A program made the position numbers and the translations under genes. The notes beneath the pieces were generated by a model. It had not been told where the DNA came from. It saw only the letters and a program-made list of their open reading frames with translations, and made no database searches. This document shows, piece after piece, positions 63,301-64,000 of a stretch of DNA of 64,000 nt. Source of the stretch: Mycobacterium lentiflavum (GTDB lineage Bacteria; Actinomycetota; Actinomycetes; Mycobacteriales; Mycobacteriaceae); assembly GCF_022374895.2 (NCBI RefSeq), contig NZ_CP092423.2:2666001-2730000 (forward strand). The letters are read 5' to 3'. The stretch's first letter is position 1; each line of letters opens with the position of its first letter.

Positions 63301-64000
63301 CTCGGCTGTCCGAACGGCTGCCGTCCTACATGGTCCCGGCCGCCGTCGTCGTGCTGGAAGCGCTGCCGTTGACGGTCAACGGCAAGCTCGATGCCCGTGC
63401 CTTGCCGGTACCCGAATACGCCGCAGGTGAGTACCGGGCCCCAGGCAGCGCGGTGGAGGAGATCCTCGCCGGCATCTACGCCGACGTGCTGGGGCTGGAG
63501 CGCGTCGGTGCGGACGACTCGTTCTTCGACCTTGGCGGGGACAGCATTTCGTCGATGCAGGTGGTGACCCGGGCCCGGGCGGTCGGCCTGGCCTGCAAGA
63601 CGCGCGACATTTTCGTGGAGCAGACGGTGGCGCGGCTGGCCCGGGTGGTCGAGGCGGCCAGTGCCGACGACATCGTCGATCAGGGTGTCGGCCAACTGCC
63701 GGCGACCCCGATCATGCGGTGGCTGCACAGCGTCGACGGACCGGTGAGCGAGTTCAATCAGACGATGGTGATCCAGGCACCCGCCGGCGCGAGCGAAACC
63801 GACGTGGCAGTTGTCCTGCAAGCGTTGGTCGATCGCCATGCCATGCTGCGCCTGCGCGTGGACGACGACACCAAGGGTTGGTCGTTGACGGTGCCGGAGG
63901 TGGGCGCGGTGGATGTGCGCGCATCCCTGCACTCGGTACAGGTGTTGTCCGACGAGGCGTTGCTGGAGGCGCGGTCGCAGTTGAACCCGGCGGCCGGGGT
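37851..64000 (+). CDS. Giant multimodular NRPS (at least seven modules), 3' end outside window
   Basis: One open frame from GTG 37851 (GGGGGG at 37840-37845) to the window edge, at least 8716 codons (about 0.9 MDa), with no stop. The only start after the MbtH stop is this GTG. Domain order: C-A-T-E, C-A(MT)-T, C-A-T, C-A-T, C-A-T-E, C-A-T, C-A-T-E(partial). All condensation domains keep HHxxxDG, and all seven carrier domains keep the phosphopantetheine Ser (residues 982, 2880, 3930, 4982, 6035, 7513, 8565). An N-terminal C domain before the first A indicates lipo-initiation with a fatty acyl group. C2 and C6, which follow E domains, are of the D-donor type ([10 protein letters not shown]). 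The others fit L-donor domains (VHHIAADG). The expected product is an N-acyl peptide, residues 1, 5 and 7 being D and residue 2 N-methylated. Confidence 0.97.
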   Translation, partial: MELDDRALPLTRGQLDIWLAQHTGSSGPEWQLGQFVRVEGTVDADLLERAIRRAIHEAEPLRAAFFEVDGQVFQRAIEDPDVRLDVYDLTGSEDPARDAREMATSIQRTPMPLDGFLLRFALFRTRPDECYWFTCCHHIVIDGSAIALVGRRIAAIYTAMASGSAVSPAFFGSLRDLIGIELEYEASSEYLEDQAYWAQHRPAQDGADVALPPSGNELDTYWPSEPVQLDPSAVGRIKTLAKQLGVRQSAIITAACALLVRAYTDDGSDELVLDFPVSRRVRPESKILPGMLTGVVPLVLKSSPTSTIGEFCQQVDTRTREALRHQRFPVHAAGTAGLRDPRRAANRVVVNFILARLALDFGGVPATATFTTFGPVAHFGLFFLGYGGQNFLSTVGAGQPFSRFDAAELAERFERVLAAMSADPTRPLSSVDALDDADLLHLDVMGNRTALAAANTPPVSIPAQFAEHVALTPDATALSCGERRWTYHELDEASNRLANLLAARGAGPGQSVALLFSRSAEAIVAMLAVLKAGATYLPIDPASPSTRLGFMLADAAPIAALTTTEHADRLDGHQVARIDINDPAIDKQPATPLAAADASDIAYLIYTSGTTGTPKGVAVSHHNVTQLLTSLDAGLPAAGVWSHNHSLAFDVSVWEIFGPLLRGGRLVVVPEDVTRSPEDLRALLIAEAVSVLTQTPSAVAMLDPRGLESVSLVMAGEACPAEVVDRWAPGRLMVNAYGPTETTMCVAISAPLTAGRGAPPIGSPVTGAALFVLDSWLRPVPAEVVGELYVAGDGVATGYLRRSALTASRFVACPYGPPGTRMYRTGDLVCWGPDGQLQYLGRADEQVKIRGYRIEVGEVQTALAALDGVEQAAVIVREDRPGDKRLVGYLTGTAEPLAVRAALAERLPAYLVPAAIVTVSELPLTVNRKLDTRALPAPGYTGGDYRAPASAVEQLLADIYAQVLGLERVGVDESFFELGGDSILSMQVVARARAAGLLCRPRDVFVEQTVAGLARVTTVADGAERTVDEGIGPVATTPIMCWLNSIEGPVEQFNQTVLMQAPAAAGESDVVVVLQALLDRHAMLRLCVADSADGWSLTVPEVGSVDARACLHAVDALSDEALVDARSRLNPAAGMMVSALWIGSTSELALTIHHLAVDAVSWWILLEDLNTAWAQHRAGQPVVLPATGTSFARWSAGLVEHAGTAAVLEHADAWKHLAATPAALPAVQPEIDTYATAENLSVALDPETTGTLLAEVPTAFHAGIHEILLIAYGLAWAEFLGTGASPIGIDVEGHGRHEEFDADIDLSHTVGWFTTKYPVSLAVGGLSWAQVAAGDAALGARIKAAKEQLRAVPEGLTYGLLRYLNDDVDLGGSDPTIGFNYLGRLGAAVHEASDDVWWIGPEGMSTTGAAAAVPMPLAHTVELNAVTVDTVTGPELHANWTWAPSVLDAAEVTRLSQLWFDALAGICALVRSGGGGLTPSDIAPARLTQLQIDELQRQYEIADILPLTPLQQGLLFHSGAALTDDDMYAVQLDFTVTGPLDPHRLRDAVQTVMTRHPHLVARFSDQYDEPVQIIPANPTAEWRYLDFAGDTDRDERIQQLCAAERAAVCDFADQPAFRALLIRTAEQQHQFVLTNHHIVLDGWSLPILLREIFTIYYGQRLPAAAPYRSFITWLANRDLDAARAAWGDVLAGFETPTLLGPEDGLGLGQRGFHSVRVPEQTTRALGELARVCHTTVSTVLQSAYALLLISLTGQRDVVFGTARSRAGDLEVAGAESMVGLLINTVPVRATITTETTTRDLVRQLQSDHNDTIDHQHLALNEIHRITGHERLFDTAFVYENYPVDTAALASVNELAIADVVNREYNHYPLTVEALPGRELDLRVEYDTGVFTVADIEKLIERLRRVLVAMTADPTRRLSTVDLLDAGERDLVLAQWSGAGVRAPVGLAPQLLEQTVASAPDAVALVDGDRELSYRALDEWSTRLARLLIDTGVGPERAVAVATERCAELVVAWWAVTKAGGIYVPIDPSQPVERITTVLDAAGTVCVLVCGRDTLDGAAERPVLRIDDLDVSERSAQPITDADRLAALRVDNTAYVIFTSGSTGAPKGVAVTHAGLLGVVDAQREMFALSSDARVLMVAAPTFDASLFEVLLAVESEGRLVVAPPDIYAAEALTALAECQRVSAAVLTPTVVSSLDHERLDSLDTLITVGEALPAELVATWAPGRRMVNAYGPSETTIWVTCTGPLAAGQPVTIGSPIPGVCALVLDAWLKPSPIGVVGELYLAGPALASGYVGRVGLTAERFVANPYGAAGERMYRTGDLVRWTPAATLEYLGRADNQIKLRGQRIELGEIENTLLACPQVSQAATTVHHSATGGAHLVAYVTLNHDETPDHDAEIVEEWQHIYDDLYGGDHGAPEFGMDFRGWNSSYTGEPIPLKEMHEWRTATVDRIMALRPRRVLEIGAGTGLILSQVAPRSEHYVATDMSAVAIDNLGRSLEQLQLPWRDRVELRAQPAHITEGLARGYFDTIIVNSVVQYFPNAGYLADLIDHAMELLAPAGALFIGDVRNHGLQGAFQTGIALARTPDAQAAEIRQRVHHATLSEPELLLAPAFFTTLAADRPSVAGLDIQVKRGSGDNELNRYRYDVVIHKNPAPVRSLADAPTWSWAQCAGLRGLRSRLESHRPAVVRITEIAHAGVVSDVRAEQALAGGLTVADALVHARATSDAAVAEELHRLGETAGYHVAVTWGAQLGTLDAVFRAADGQSSPAVTDLYLPPSKAQRNSAYANDPRTNTKISAVRQRLSAWLPDYMVPAHIMVLDEFPMTASGKLDRRALPTPEYQDADRYRAPAGAVQEILAGIYAQVLGLERVGVDDSFFDLGGDSLLAMRLISAINSSLDSDLSVRTIFEAPTVAQLAPRVGGDAARLEPLAAGARPDVIPLSFAQSRLWFIDQLQGPSPIYNIAVSLRLRGRLDADALATALTDVVGRHESLRTIFASTDGIPHQVIVPAEHAEFCYDAVDASRWSQRQLAVAIEDAAGYAFDLASESPLYAKLFRVADDEHVLVAVVHHIAGDGSSIAPFARDLGVAYASRCRGEEPGWADLAVQYADYALWQRTHLGDAADSDSPIGAQLAYWEKALAGMPEQLQLPTDRPYPPVADHHGARVAADWPAELQQQIAQVARAHNATSFMVVQAAFATLLSKISASPEVAVGFPIAGRREAVLDDLVGFFVNTLVLRVDVSGDPSFVELLAQVRRRSLAAFEHQDVPFELLVERLNPTRSLTRHPLIQVLLGWENFAGNDGLILGDLHVTPTPVDTHTARMDLAFSLAERWTEDGEHAGIAVMAEFRTDVFDANTIEGLIDRLHRVLVAVTAEPQRRLSTVDLLHAAEHARLKRWGNQSVLTRPTTPTSVPVLFAAQAARTPGAVALVGAGRSLTYRELDEAANRLAHLLTSRGAGPGTSVAVMFSRSPEAIVAILAVLKSGAAYLPIDPALPAARIEFMLTDAVPIAALTTAELAGRFGGFNLAVVDVADSAAAAQPGTAPAGPAPDDLAHIIYTSGTTGVPKGVAVTHNNVVQLFDALQIGVELSPEQVWTQFHSYAFDFSVWEIWGALLHGARLVVVPESVSRSPEEFHALLVGQRVTVLTQTPSAVGMLSTEGLDSTALVIGAEPCPPELVDRWAPGRVMVNVYGPTETTMWASKSAPLKAGSGFPAIGSPVSRAAFFVLDGSLRPVPAGVVGELYLAGDGVGVGYWRRPALTASRFMACPFGAPGARMYRTGDLVCWGPDGQLRYFGRADEQVKIRGYRIELGEIQAALSEFAGVEQAVVIAREDSPGDKRLVGYVTGSADPVKARAALAERLPAYMVPAAVVSLAALPITVNGKLDARALPAPDYQNTDRYRAPSAAVEERLADIYAHVLGVERVGVDDSFFDLGGDSLSTMRLIAAINTTLNVDLAVRVVFEAPTVAQLAPRLAESTGRVAPLTAGVRPAVIPLSFAQSRLWFVDQLQGASPVYNMAAALRLRGHLDTQALGAALADVVARHESLRTVFPAIEGTPQQVVLPAAQADFGWDVIDADGWPTSQVDEAIRATAHCTFDLAAEIPLQARLFGVAKDEHVLVIVVHHIAADGLSLTPFAADLGVAYASRCAGQAPGWAELSVQYADYTLWQHAQFGDLDDSGSRIGAQLAYWEQALAGMPDRLQLPTDRPYPRAADLRGATVDVDWPADLQQRIAQVAREHNATSFMVVQAALSVLLWKLSASSDVAVGFPIAGRRDPALDQLVGFFVNTLVLRVDLAGDPSFAELLARVRAGSLAAFEHQDVPFELLVERLNPTRSLTHHPLVQVMLAWQNFAGHDDPAAGLALPGLEVSSVPIGAESARMDLVFSLAERWGEGGEPAGIGGKVEFRTDVYDAHTIEVWSERLRAVLVAMTAAPAQTLSAVDLLDAAEHARLDEFGNRAVLAAPPAAAVSIPALFTEQVTLAPNAVALVCGGRSVTYRELDDVSNRLAHLLIEYGAGPGCCVAVLSSRSAEAVAAIVAVLKTGAAYLPIDPGVPDARIEFLLADAEPVAVVTTADLADRVDGHGVAVVDVDDPAVHTQPGTALPAPNIDDIAYLIYTSGTTGTPKGTAVTHHNVTQLLASLNAGLPVPGVWTQSHSLAFDVSVWEIFGALLRGGRLVVVPEAVTRSPEEFHTLLVNEGVTVLTQTPSAVGVLATDGLESVAVVMAGEACPTEVVDRWAPGRVMVNAYGPTETTMCVAISAPLAAGEAVVPIGSPVPGAALFVLDEWLRPVLPGVVGELYVAGGGLAAGYIGRAELTASRFVACPFGQPGTRMYRTGDLVRWGADGQLQYLGRADEQVKIRGYRIELGEVQTALARLDGVQQAVVIARQDRPDAVRLVGYLTGTIDPAQARAALGERLPAYMVPSAVMVLPELPLTSNGKLDTRALPTPEYTAGVYRAPGNAVEEILAGIYAQVLGVERVGVDDSFFDLGGDSISAMRVIAAINTTLSAALVVRTVFESPTVSQLATRLNEGTSWLEPLVAVERPAAIPLSFAQSRLWFLEQLQGPSAIYNMAVALRLDGPLDAQALGAALTDVVTRHESLRTLFIAPEGTPQQVVVPVDRAQVDWQIVDASEWPAARRDEAVDAATRYTFNVETEIPLRARLFRIAQEEHVLVAVVHHIAADGWSITPLARDIGVAYAARCAGQCPQWADLPVQYVDYTLWQRAQFGHLDDRDGPIATQIAFWEKTLAGLPERLQLPTDRPYPVVADQRGATVDVRWPAELQVRVDRLARAHNATTFMVVQAALAALLSTLSASSDVAVGFPIAGRRDSALDDLVGFFVNTLVLRVDVSGDPTFVELLAQVQQRSLAAYEHQDVPFEVLVERLNPTRSLAHHPLVQVLLAWQNLPGQSDDPTAGLALGDVRVTPMPVDTQTARMDLTLSLGERWTDAGEPAGIGGTVEFRSDVFDAGTIALLTERLRRMLMAITADPTQALSAVDLLDATEHRRLDELGNRAVLTQPATATPSIPVLFAEQVGRTPDGVAVTCDGRSMTYRELDETSNRMAELLVGHGAKPGSSVALLLSRSTEAIVAIIAVLKSGAAYLPIDPALPAARIGFVLADATPVAVITTAALADRLDGHGVAIIDAEAPGLQGHPSIALPAPAADDIAYLIYTSGTTGVPKGVAVSHRNAAQLLTGMASEPPFGGVWSQWHSLAFDVSVWEIFGALLHGGRLVVVPESVARSPEDFHALLVAEHVNVLSQTPSAAGMLSPEGLDVTALVVAGEACPAELVERWAPGRIMVNAYGPTEATVYAAVSAPLAAGSDVVPIGSPVPGAALFVLDKWLRPVPAGVVGELYVAGSGVAVGYWQRASLTAARFVACPFGAAGARMYRTGDLVCWGADGQLQYLGRADEQVKIRGYRIELGEVQAALANVDGVQQAVVVARADRPGEKRLVGYVTGDADAAGVRAALAERLPSYMIPAAVVPIETLPLTANGKLDIRALPAPEYGSGEYRAPDTAVEEILAGIYAEVLGLQRVGVDDSFFDLGGDSISSMQVVTRARAAGLVCKTRDIFVEQTVARLARVACLVSDDDVIDEGVGELPPTPIMRWLHSVDGPVDQFNQTVVVQAPAGVCEPDVATVLQALVDRHPMLRARIDDAWALTVPAAGAVDARARLRSVDVLTDAALVAARSLLDPAAGIMLSALWVTSTSQLVVIIHHLAVDGVSWRILLEDLNIAWAQHQGGQPVALPPGGTSFQRWAALLTEHARHPDITAHAASWQAVAATPAALPAVQAGVDTYQSAGHLSAELDVETTRTLLADVPAAFHAGIDDILLIALALAVAEFLGNHDAPIGIDVEGHGRHEELADVDLSRTVGWFTTKYPVSLTVQELSWAHVAAGDAALGAALKHAKEQLRALPDGLTYGLLRYLNDDVDLDGADPPIGFNYLGRQGGVAALSEQMWRPVQDGWAATAAASAISMPLMHTLGLSAATVDTDTGPRLHANWTWAPSALDPEHVSRLSGLWFEALAGICAHVRCGGGGLTPSDIVPARLSQQQIDELQRHHRIADVLALTPVQQGLLFHANTAHAGDDLYAGQLDISVTGPLDPDRLRAAVQTVVSRHPHLVARFCDQFDESVQVIPADPVASWRYLELDLDPEIEMLCAAERSAVCELGDQPPFRVALIRTAADRHRLVLTNHHIVLDGWSMPILLGEIFAGYYGQRLPAAAPYRTFVSWLAERDLDAARTAWSALLAGFDTPTLVGPQDRRKRGQQGVETTALPADLSRAIGELARSCHTTVNTVLQGAFAQLLCWMTGHNDVVFGTTVSGRPADLVGADSMVGLMINTVPVRARITAATTTADLLNQLQGAYNDTLEHQHLALTEIHRITAQDNLFDTLFAFENYPIDTGALLGDHELNITGITTRESTHYPLTVQAQPGHELRLRVEFDTDVFDAHAIETLIGRLRRVLAAMTTDPRRCLSSMDVLDTAEHAQLDRWGDRAVLARPATGASIPALFAQWVARTPDAEAITCRGRSVTYQELDEASNRLAHLMIARGVCPGESVALLFTRSAEAIAAILAVLKTGAAYLPIDPAHPAARIAFMLDDARPIAAITATAFVDRFDGQQLVVIDVDDPAVHAQPCTAPPGPLPDDLAHIIYTSGTTGKPKGMAVSHHNVTRLFESPVGVEFGSQQVWTQFHSYAFDFSVWEIWGALLHGGRLVVVPESVARSPKDFHALLVAEKVTVFSQTPSAVRNLSPEGLDGAALVVGAEPLSAELVDRWASGRKLFNVYGPTETTIFASVSAPLTAESGTPPIGSPVPGAALFVLDGWLRPVPAGVVGELYVAGRGVGAGYVRRSSLSASRFVACPFGEPGARMYRTGDLVRWGSEGQLHYVGRADEQVKIRGYRIELGEIQAALADIDGVEQAAVIAREDRPGDKRLVSYVTGVADPAQTRTRLAELLPSYMVPAAVVVVPELPLTVNGKLDTRALPAPEYAAAGYRAPASPTEEIVAGIYAQVLGVERVGVDDSFFDLGGDSISAMRLIAAINTSLQSDLAVRVVFESPTVAELAPRIGAGVRRLQPLVAGPRPTVLPLSFAQHRLWFIDQLHGPSPVYNVATALRLEGPLDADALGTALTDVVARHESLRTLFVAPDGLPQQVVVPTAQASFGWEVIDAGTWSTRQLDESIDTVTRHTFDLATEIPLRAILFRIGDREHVLAAVVHHIAADGWSITPLVRDLGVAYASRCAGQAPGWAELPVQYVDYTLWQRAHFGDLDDDDSLLAAQLAYWTRTLSGLPERLQLPTDRPYPLVADQRGASVDVEWPAELQRGVVALARQHNATSFMVMQAALAVLLSKISASSDVAVGFPIAGRRDPALDDLVGFFVNTLVLRVDVAGDPSFADVLAQVRQRSLAAYEHQDVPFELLVERLNPTRSLGHHPLVQVMLAWQNLPGHGADSAASPALGDVQVTPRPVDTQSARMDLTFSLAERWTEAGEAAGIGGRVEFRTDVFDAHSIQTLTQRLYRVLVAMTTDAAQALSAVELLDATEHARLAQIGNRAALTGPASAPASIPSSFAAQAARTPEAEALSWGERRWTYRELDEVSNRLAHVLAGHGAGPGSFVALLFSRSAEAIISLLAVLKSGAAYLPIDAGLPEARVRFMLADASPVAVLTTADLRPRLDGYGVPVIDFDDAADTEPGSGVPGPGPDDLAYLIYTSGTTGTPKGVAVSHRSVTRLFDALDTRVDPTGVWSQWHSLAFDVSVWEIFGALLHGGRLVVVSDEVARSPQDFHALLVAEQVTVLSQTPSAAGMLALDGLDATILVVAGEACPAELVERWAPGHAMLNAYGPTEATVYAAISAPLTPGSGVVPIGSPVPGAAAFVLDAWLRPVPAGVVGELYLAGSGVAEGYWRRAGLSASRFVACPFGVPGARMYRTGDLVCWGADGQLQYLGRADDQVKIRGYRIELGEIQAALSALDGVDQAVVVAREDHPAAVRLVGYVTGSADPSEIRSRLSERLPSYMVPAAVVVLEALPLTVNGKLDARALPVPEYAAGEYRAPGSAVEEILAGIYADVLGLERVGADDSFFDLGGDSISSMQVVTRARAVGLACKTRDIFVEQTVARLARVVEAASADDIVDQGVGQLPATPIMRWLHSVDGPVSEFNQTMVIQAPAGASETDVAVVLQALVDRHAMLRLRVDDDTKGWSLTVPEVGAVDVRASLHSVQVLSDEALLEARSQLNPAAG
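42316..46620 (+). other. NRPS module 2: C2, A2 with embedded N-methyltransferase, T2
   Basis: C2 (about 42330-43620) starts [16 protein letters not shown], the D-to-L type that follows an epimerase. A2 has [12 protein letters not shown] near 44136. Its code reads D-A-F-V-I-V-A-I-W-K; the D-A-F start is common for branched aliphatic residues, otherwise unassigned. A methyltransferase of about 400 residues (about 45000-46200) is inserted between motifs A8 and A10. T2 Ser codon at 46488. Its A domain is clearly of different descent from the other six. Predicted residue: N-methylated, perhaps Val. Confidence 0.85.
45040..46200 (+). other. Embedded N-methyltransferase domain of NRPS module 2
   Basis: SAM-binding motif [11 protein letters not shown] is at 45219-45248, followed by [13 protein letters not shown] and [15 protein letters not shown], the hallmark of NRPS N-methyltransferases. 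The domain begins around [13 protein letters not shown] and ends before [11 protein letters not shown], where the A-domain C-terminal lobe resumes. It would methylate the alpha-amino group of the carrier-bound residue 2 before condensation. Confidence 0.9.
46621..49770 (+). other. NRPS module 3: C3, A3, T3
   Basis: C3 active site HHIAGDG at 47043-47063, L-donor type ([18 protein letters not shown] start). A3 has [13 protein letters not shown] at 48495-48533. Code D-F-W-T-V-G-V-M-W-K shares D-F-W and G with Thr codes and G with V with Ile codes, so it is ambiguous. T3 Ser codon at 49638. There is no E domain, so an L residue is expected. Confidence 0.8.
49771..52920 (+). other. NRPS module 4: C4, A4, T4
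   Basis: C4 active site HHIAADG starts at 50193. A4 has [13 protein letters not shown] at 51660. The specificity code D-V-W-T-V-A-A-M-C-K is identical to module 1, so residues 1 and 4 should be the same amino acid (Phe-like). T4 Ser codon at 52794. With no E domain here, residue 4 would be L while residue 1 is D. Confidence 0.82.
52921..57450 (+). other. NRPS module 5: C5, A5, T5, E5
   Basis: C5 active site HHIAADG starts at 53349. A5 core motif [13 protein letters not shown] starts at 54819. Code D-V-W-S-V-A-A-V-Y-K is not assignable with confidence. T5 Ser codon at 55953 with the [14 protein letters not shown] follow-on typical of carriers before epimerases. E5 at about 56090-57440 has [17 protein letters not shown] from 56454. 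A D residue is expected at position 5. Confidence 0.82.
57451..60515 (+). other. NRPS module 6: C6, A6, T6
   Basis: C6 is the D-donor type ([13 protein letters not shown], first His codon at 57885), consistent with the upstream epimerase. A6 motif [13 protein letters not shown] starts at 59250. Code D-F-W-S-V-G-V-I-F-K is close to module 3 (six identical positions plus the fixed Lys). T6 Ser codon at 60387. An L residue is expected, related to residue 3. Confidence 0.8.
60516..64000 (+). other. NRPS module 7: C7, A7, T7, E7 (E7 cut by window end)
   Basis: C7 active site HHIAADG starts at 60942. A7 motif [13 protein letters not shown] starts at 62409. Code D-V-W-S-V-A-A-V-Y-K is identical to module 5. 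T7 Ser codon at 63543. E7 begins about 63690 ([20 protein letters not shown], matching E5) and runs off the window. A D residue identical to residue 5 is expected. Since an E domain must pass its product on, at least one more condensation or release domain lies beyond the edge. Confidence 0.82.

Noticed and set aside
37851..64000. Repeated blocks considered as CRISPR or tandem-repeat DNA
   Set aside because: The repeats are 3-4.5 kb catalytic modules with diverged sequence, not short spaced repeats. No CRISPR array is seen in the window.

Overview
The window comes from a Mycobacterium, most likely a slow-growing non-tuberculous species. It is GC-rich. Positions 1-12155 follow the M. tuberculosis gene order around Rv1698-Rv1713 (mctB, pyrG, NUDIX hydrolase, xerD, O-methyltransferase, parA, scpA, scpB, rluB, cmk, der), with many 1-8 nt overlaps between stop and start codons. 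A PrpE-like acyl-CoA synthetase sits inside this block.

From 12.3 to 29 kb the content is accessory metabolism and regulation. There is an SDR/cyclase/IclR operon behind a palindromic operator, a tRNA-Pro(GGG), an APC permease, a DesA-type acyl-ACP desaturase, a Tat-exported GH76 glycosidase, a PhoU-like protein and small exported proteins. These are followed by a translationally coupled ATP-grasp/serine-hydrolase pair, a TetR/enoyl-CoA hydratase operon with a perfect palindromic operator, an SDR, and two nearly identical TetR genes in tandem.

From 29.3 to 36.8 kb there are three groups. First come two DivIVA-like coiled-coil proteins and a CYP140-like P450, starting immediately after an iterated operator. 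Next is a complete photoreceptor module: a biliverdin-type phytochrome whose output domain is a PP2C/SpoIIE phosphatase, with a convergent overlapping heme oxygenase that would make its chromophore. Last is a Gap/Sap-type membrane protein of the family linked to mycobacterial surface lipid export.

From 37581 to the window end lies mbtH followed by one uninterrupted non-ribosomal peptide synthetase (NRPS) reading frame. It starts at 37851 and is still open at 64000 (at least 8716 codons). I read seven modules: C-A-T-E, C-A(N-methyltransferase)-T, C-A-T, C-A-T, C-A-T-E, C-A-T, C-A-T-E(cut). Modules 1 and 4 share one adenylation specificity code, and modules 5 and 7 share another. Modules 1-4 have the layout expected for the first four residues of the M. 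avium subsp. paratuberculosis lipopentapeptide L5P (D-Phe, N-Me-Val, Ile, Phe). Here the assembly line continues with at least three more modules and two more epimerases. The inferred product is a longer, L5P-related acyl peptide, and Gap is a candidate for helping it reach the surface.
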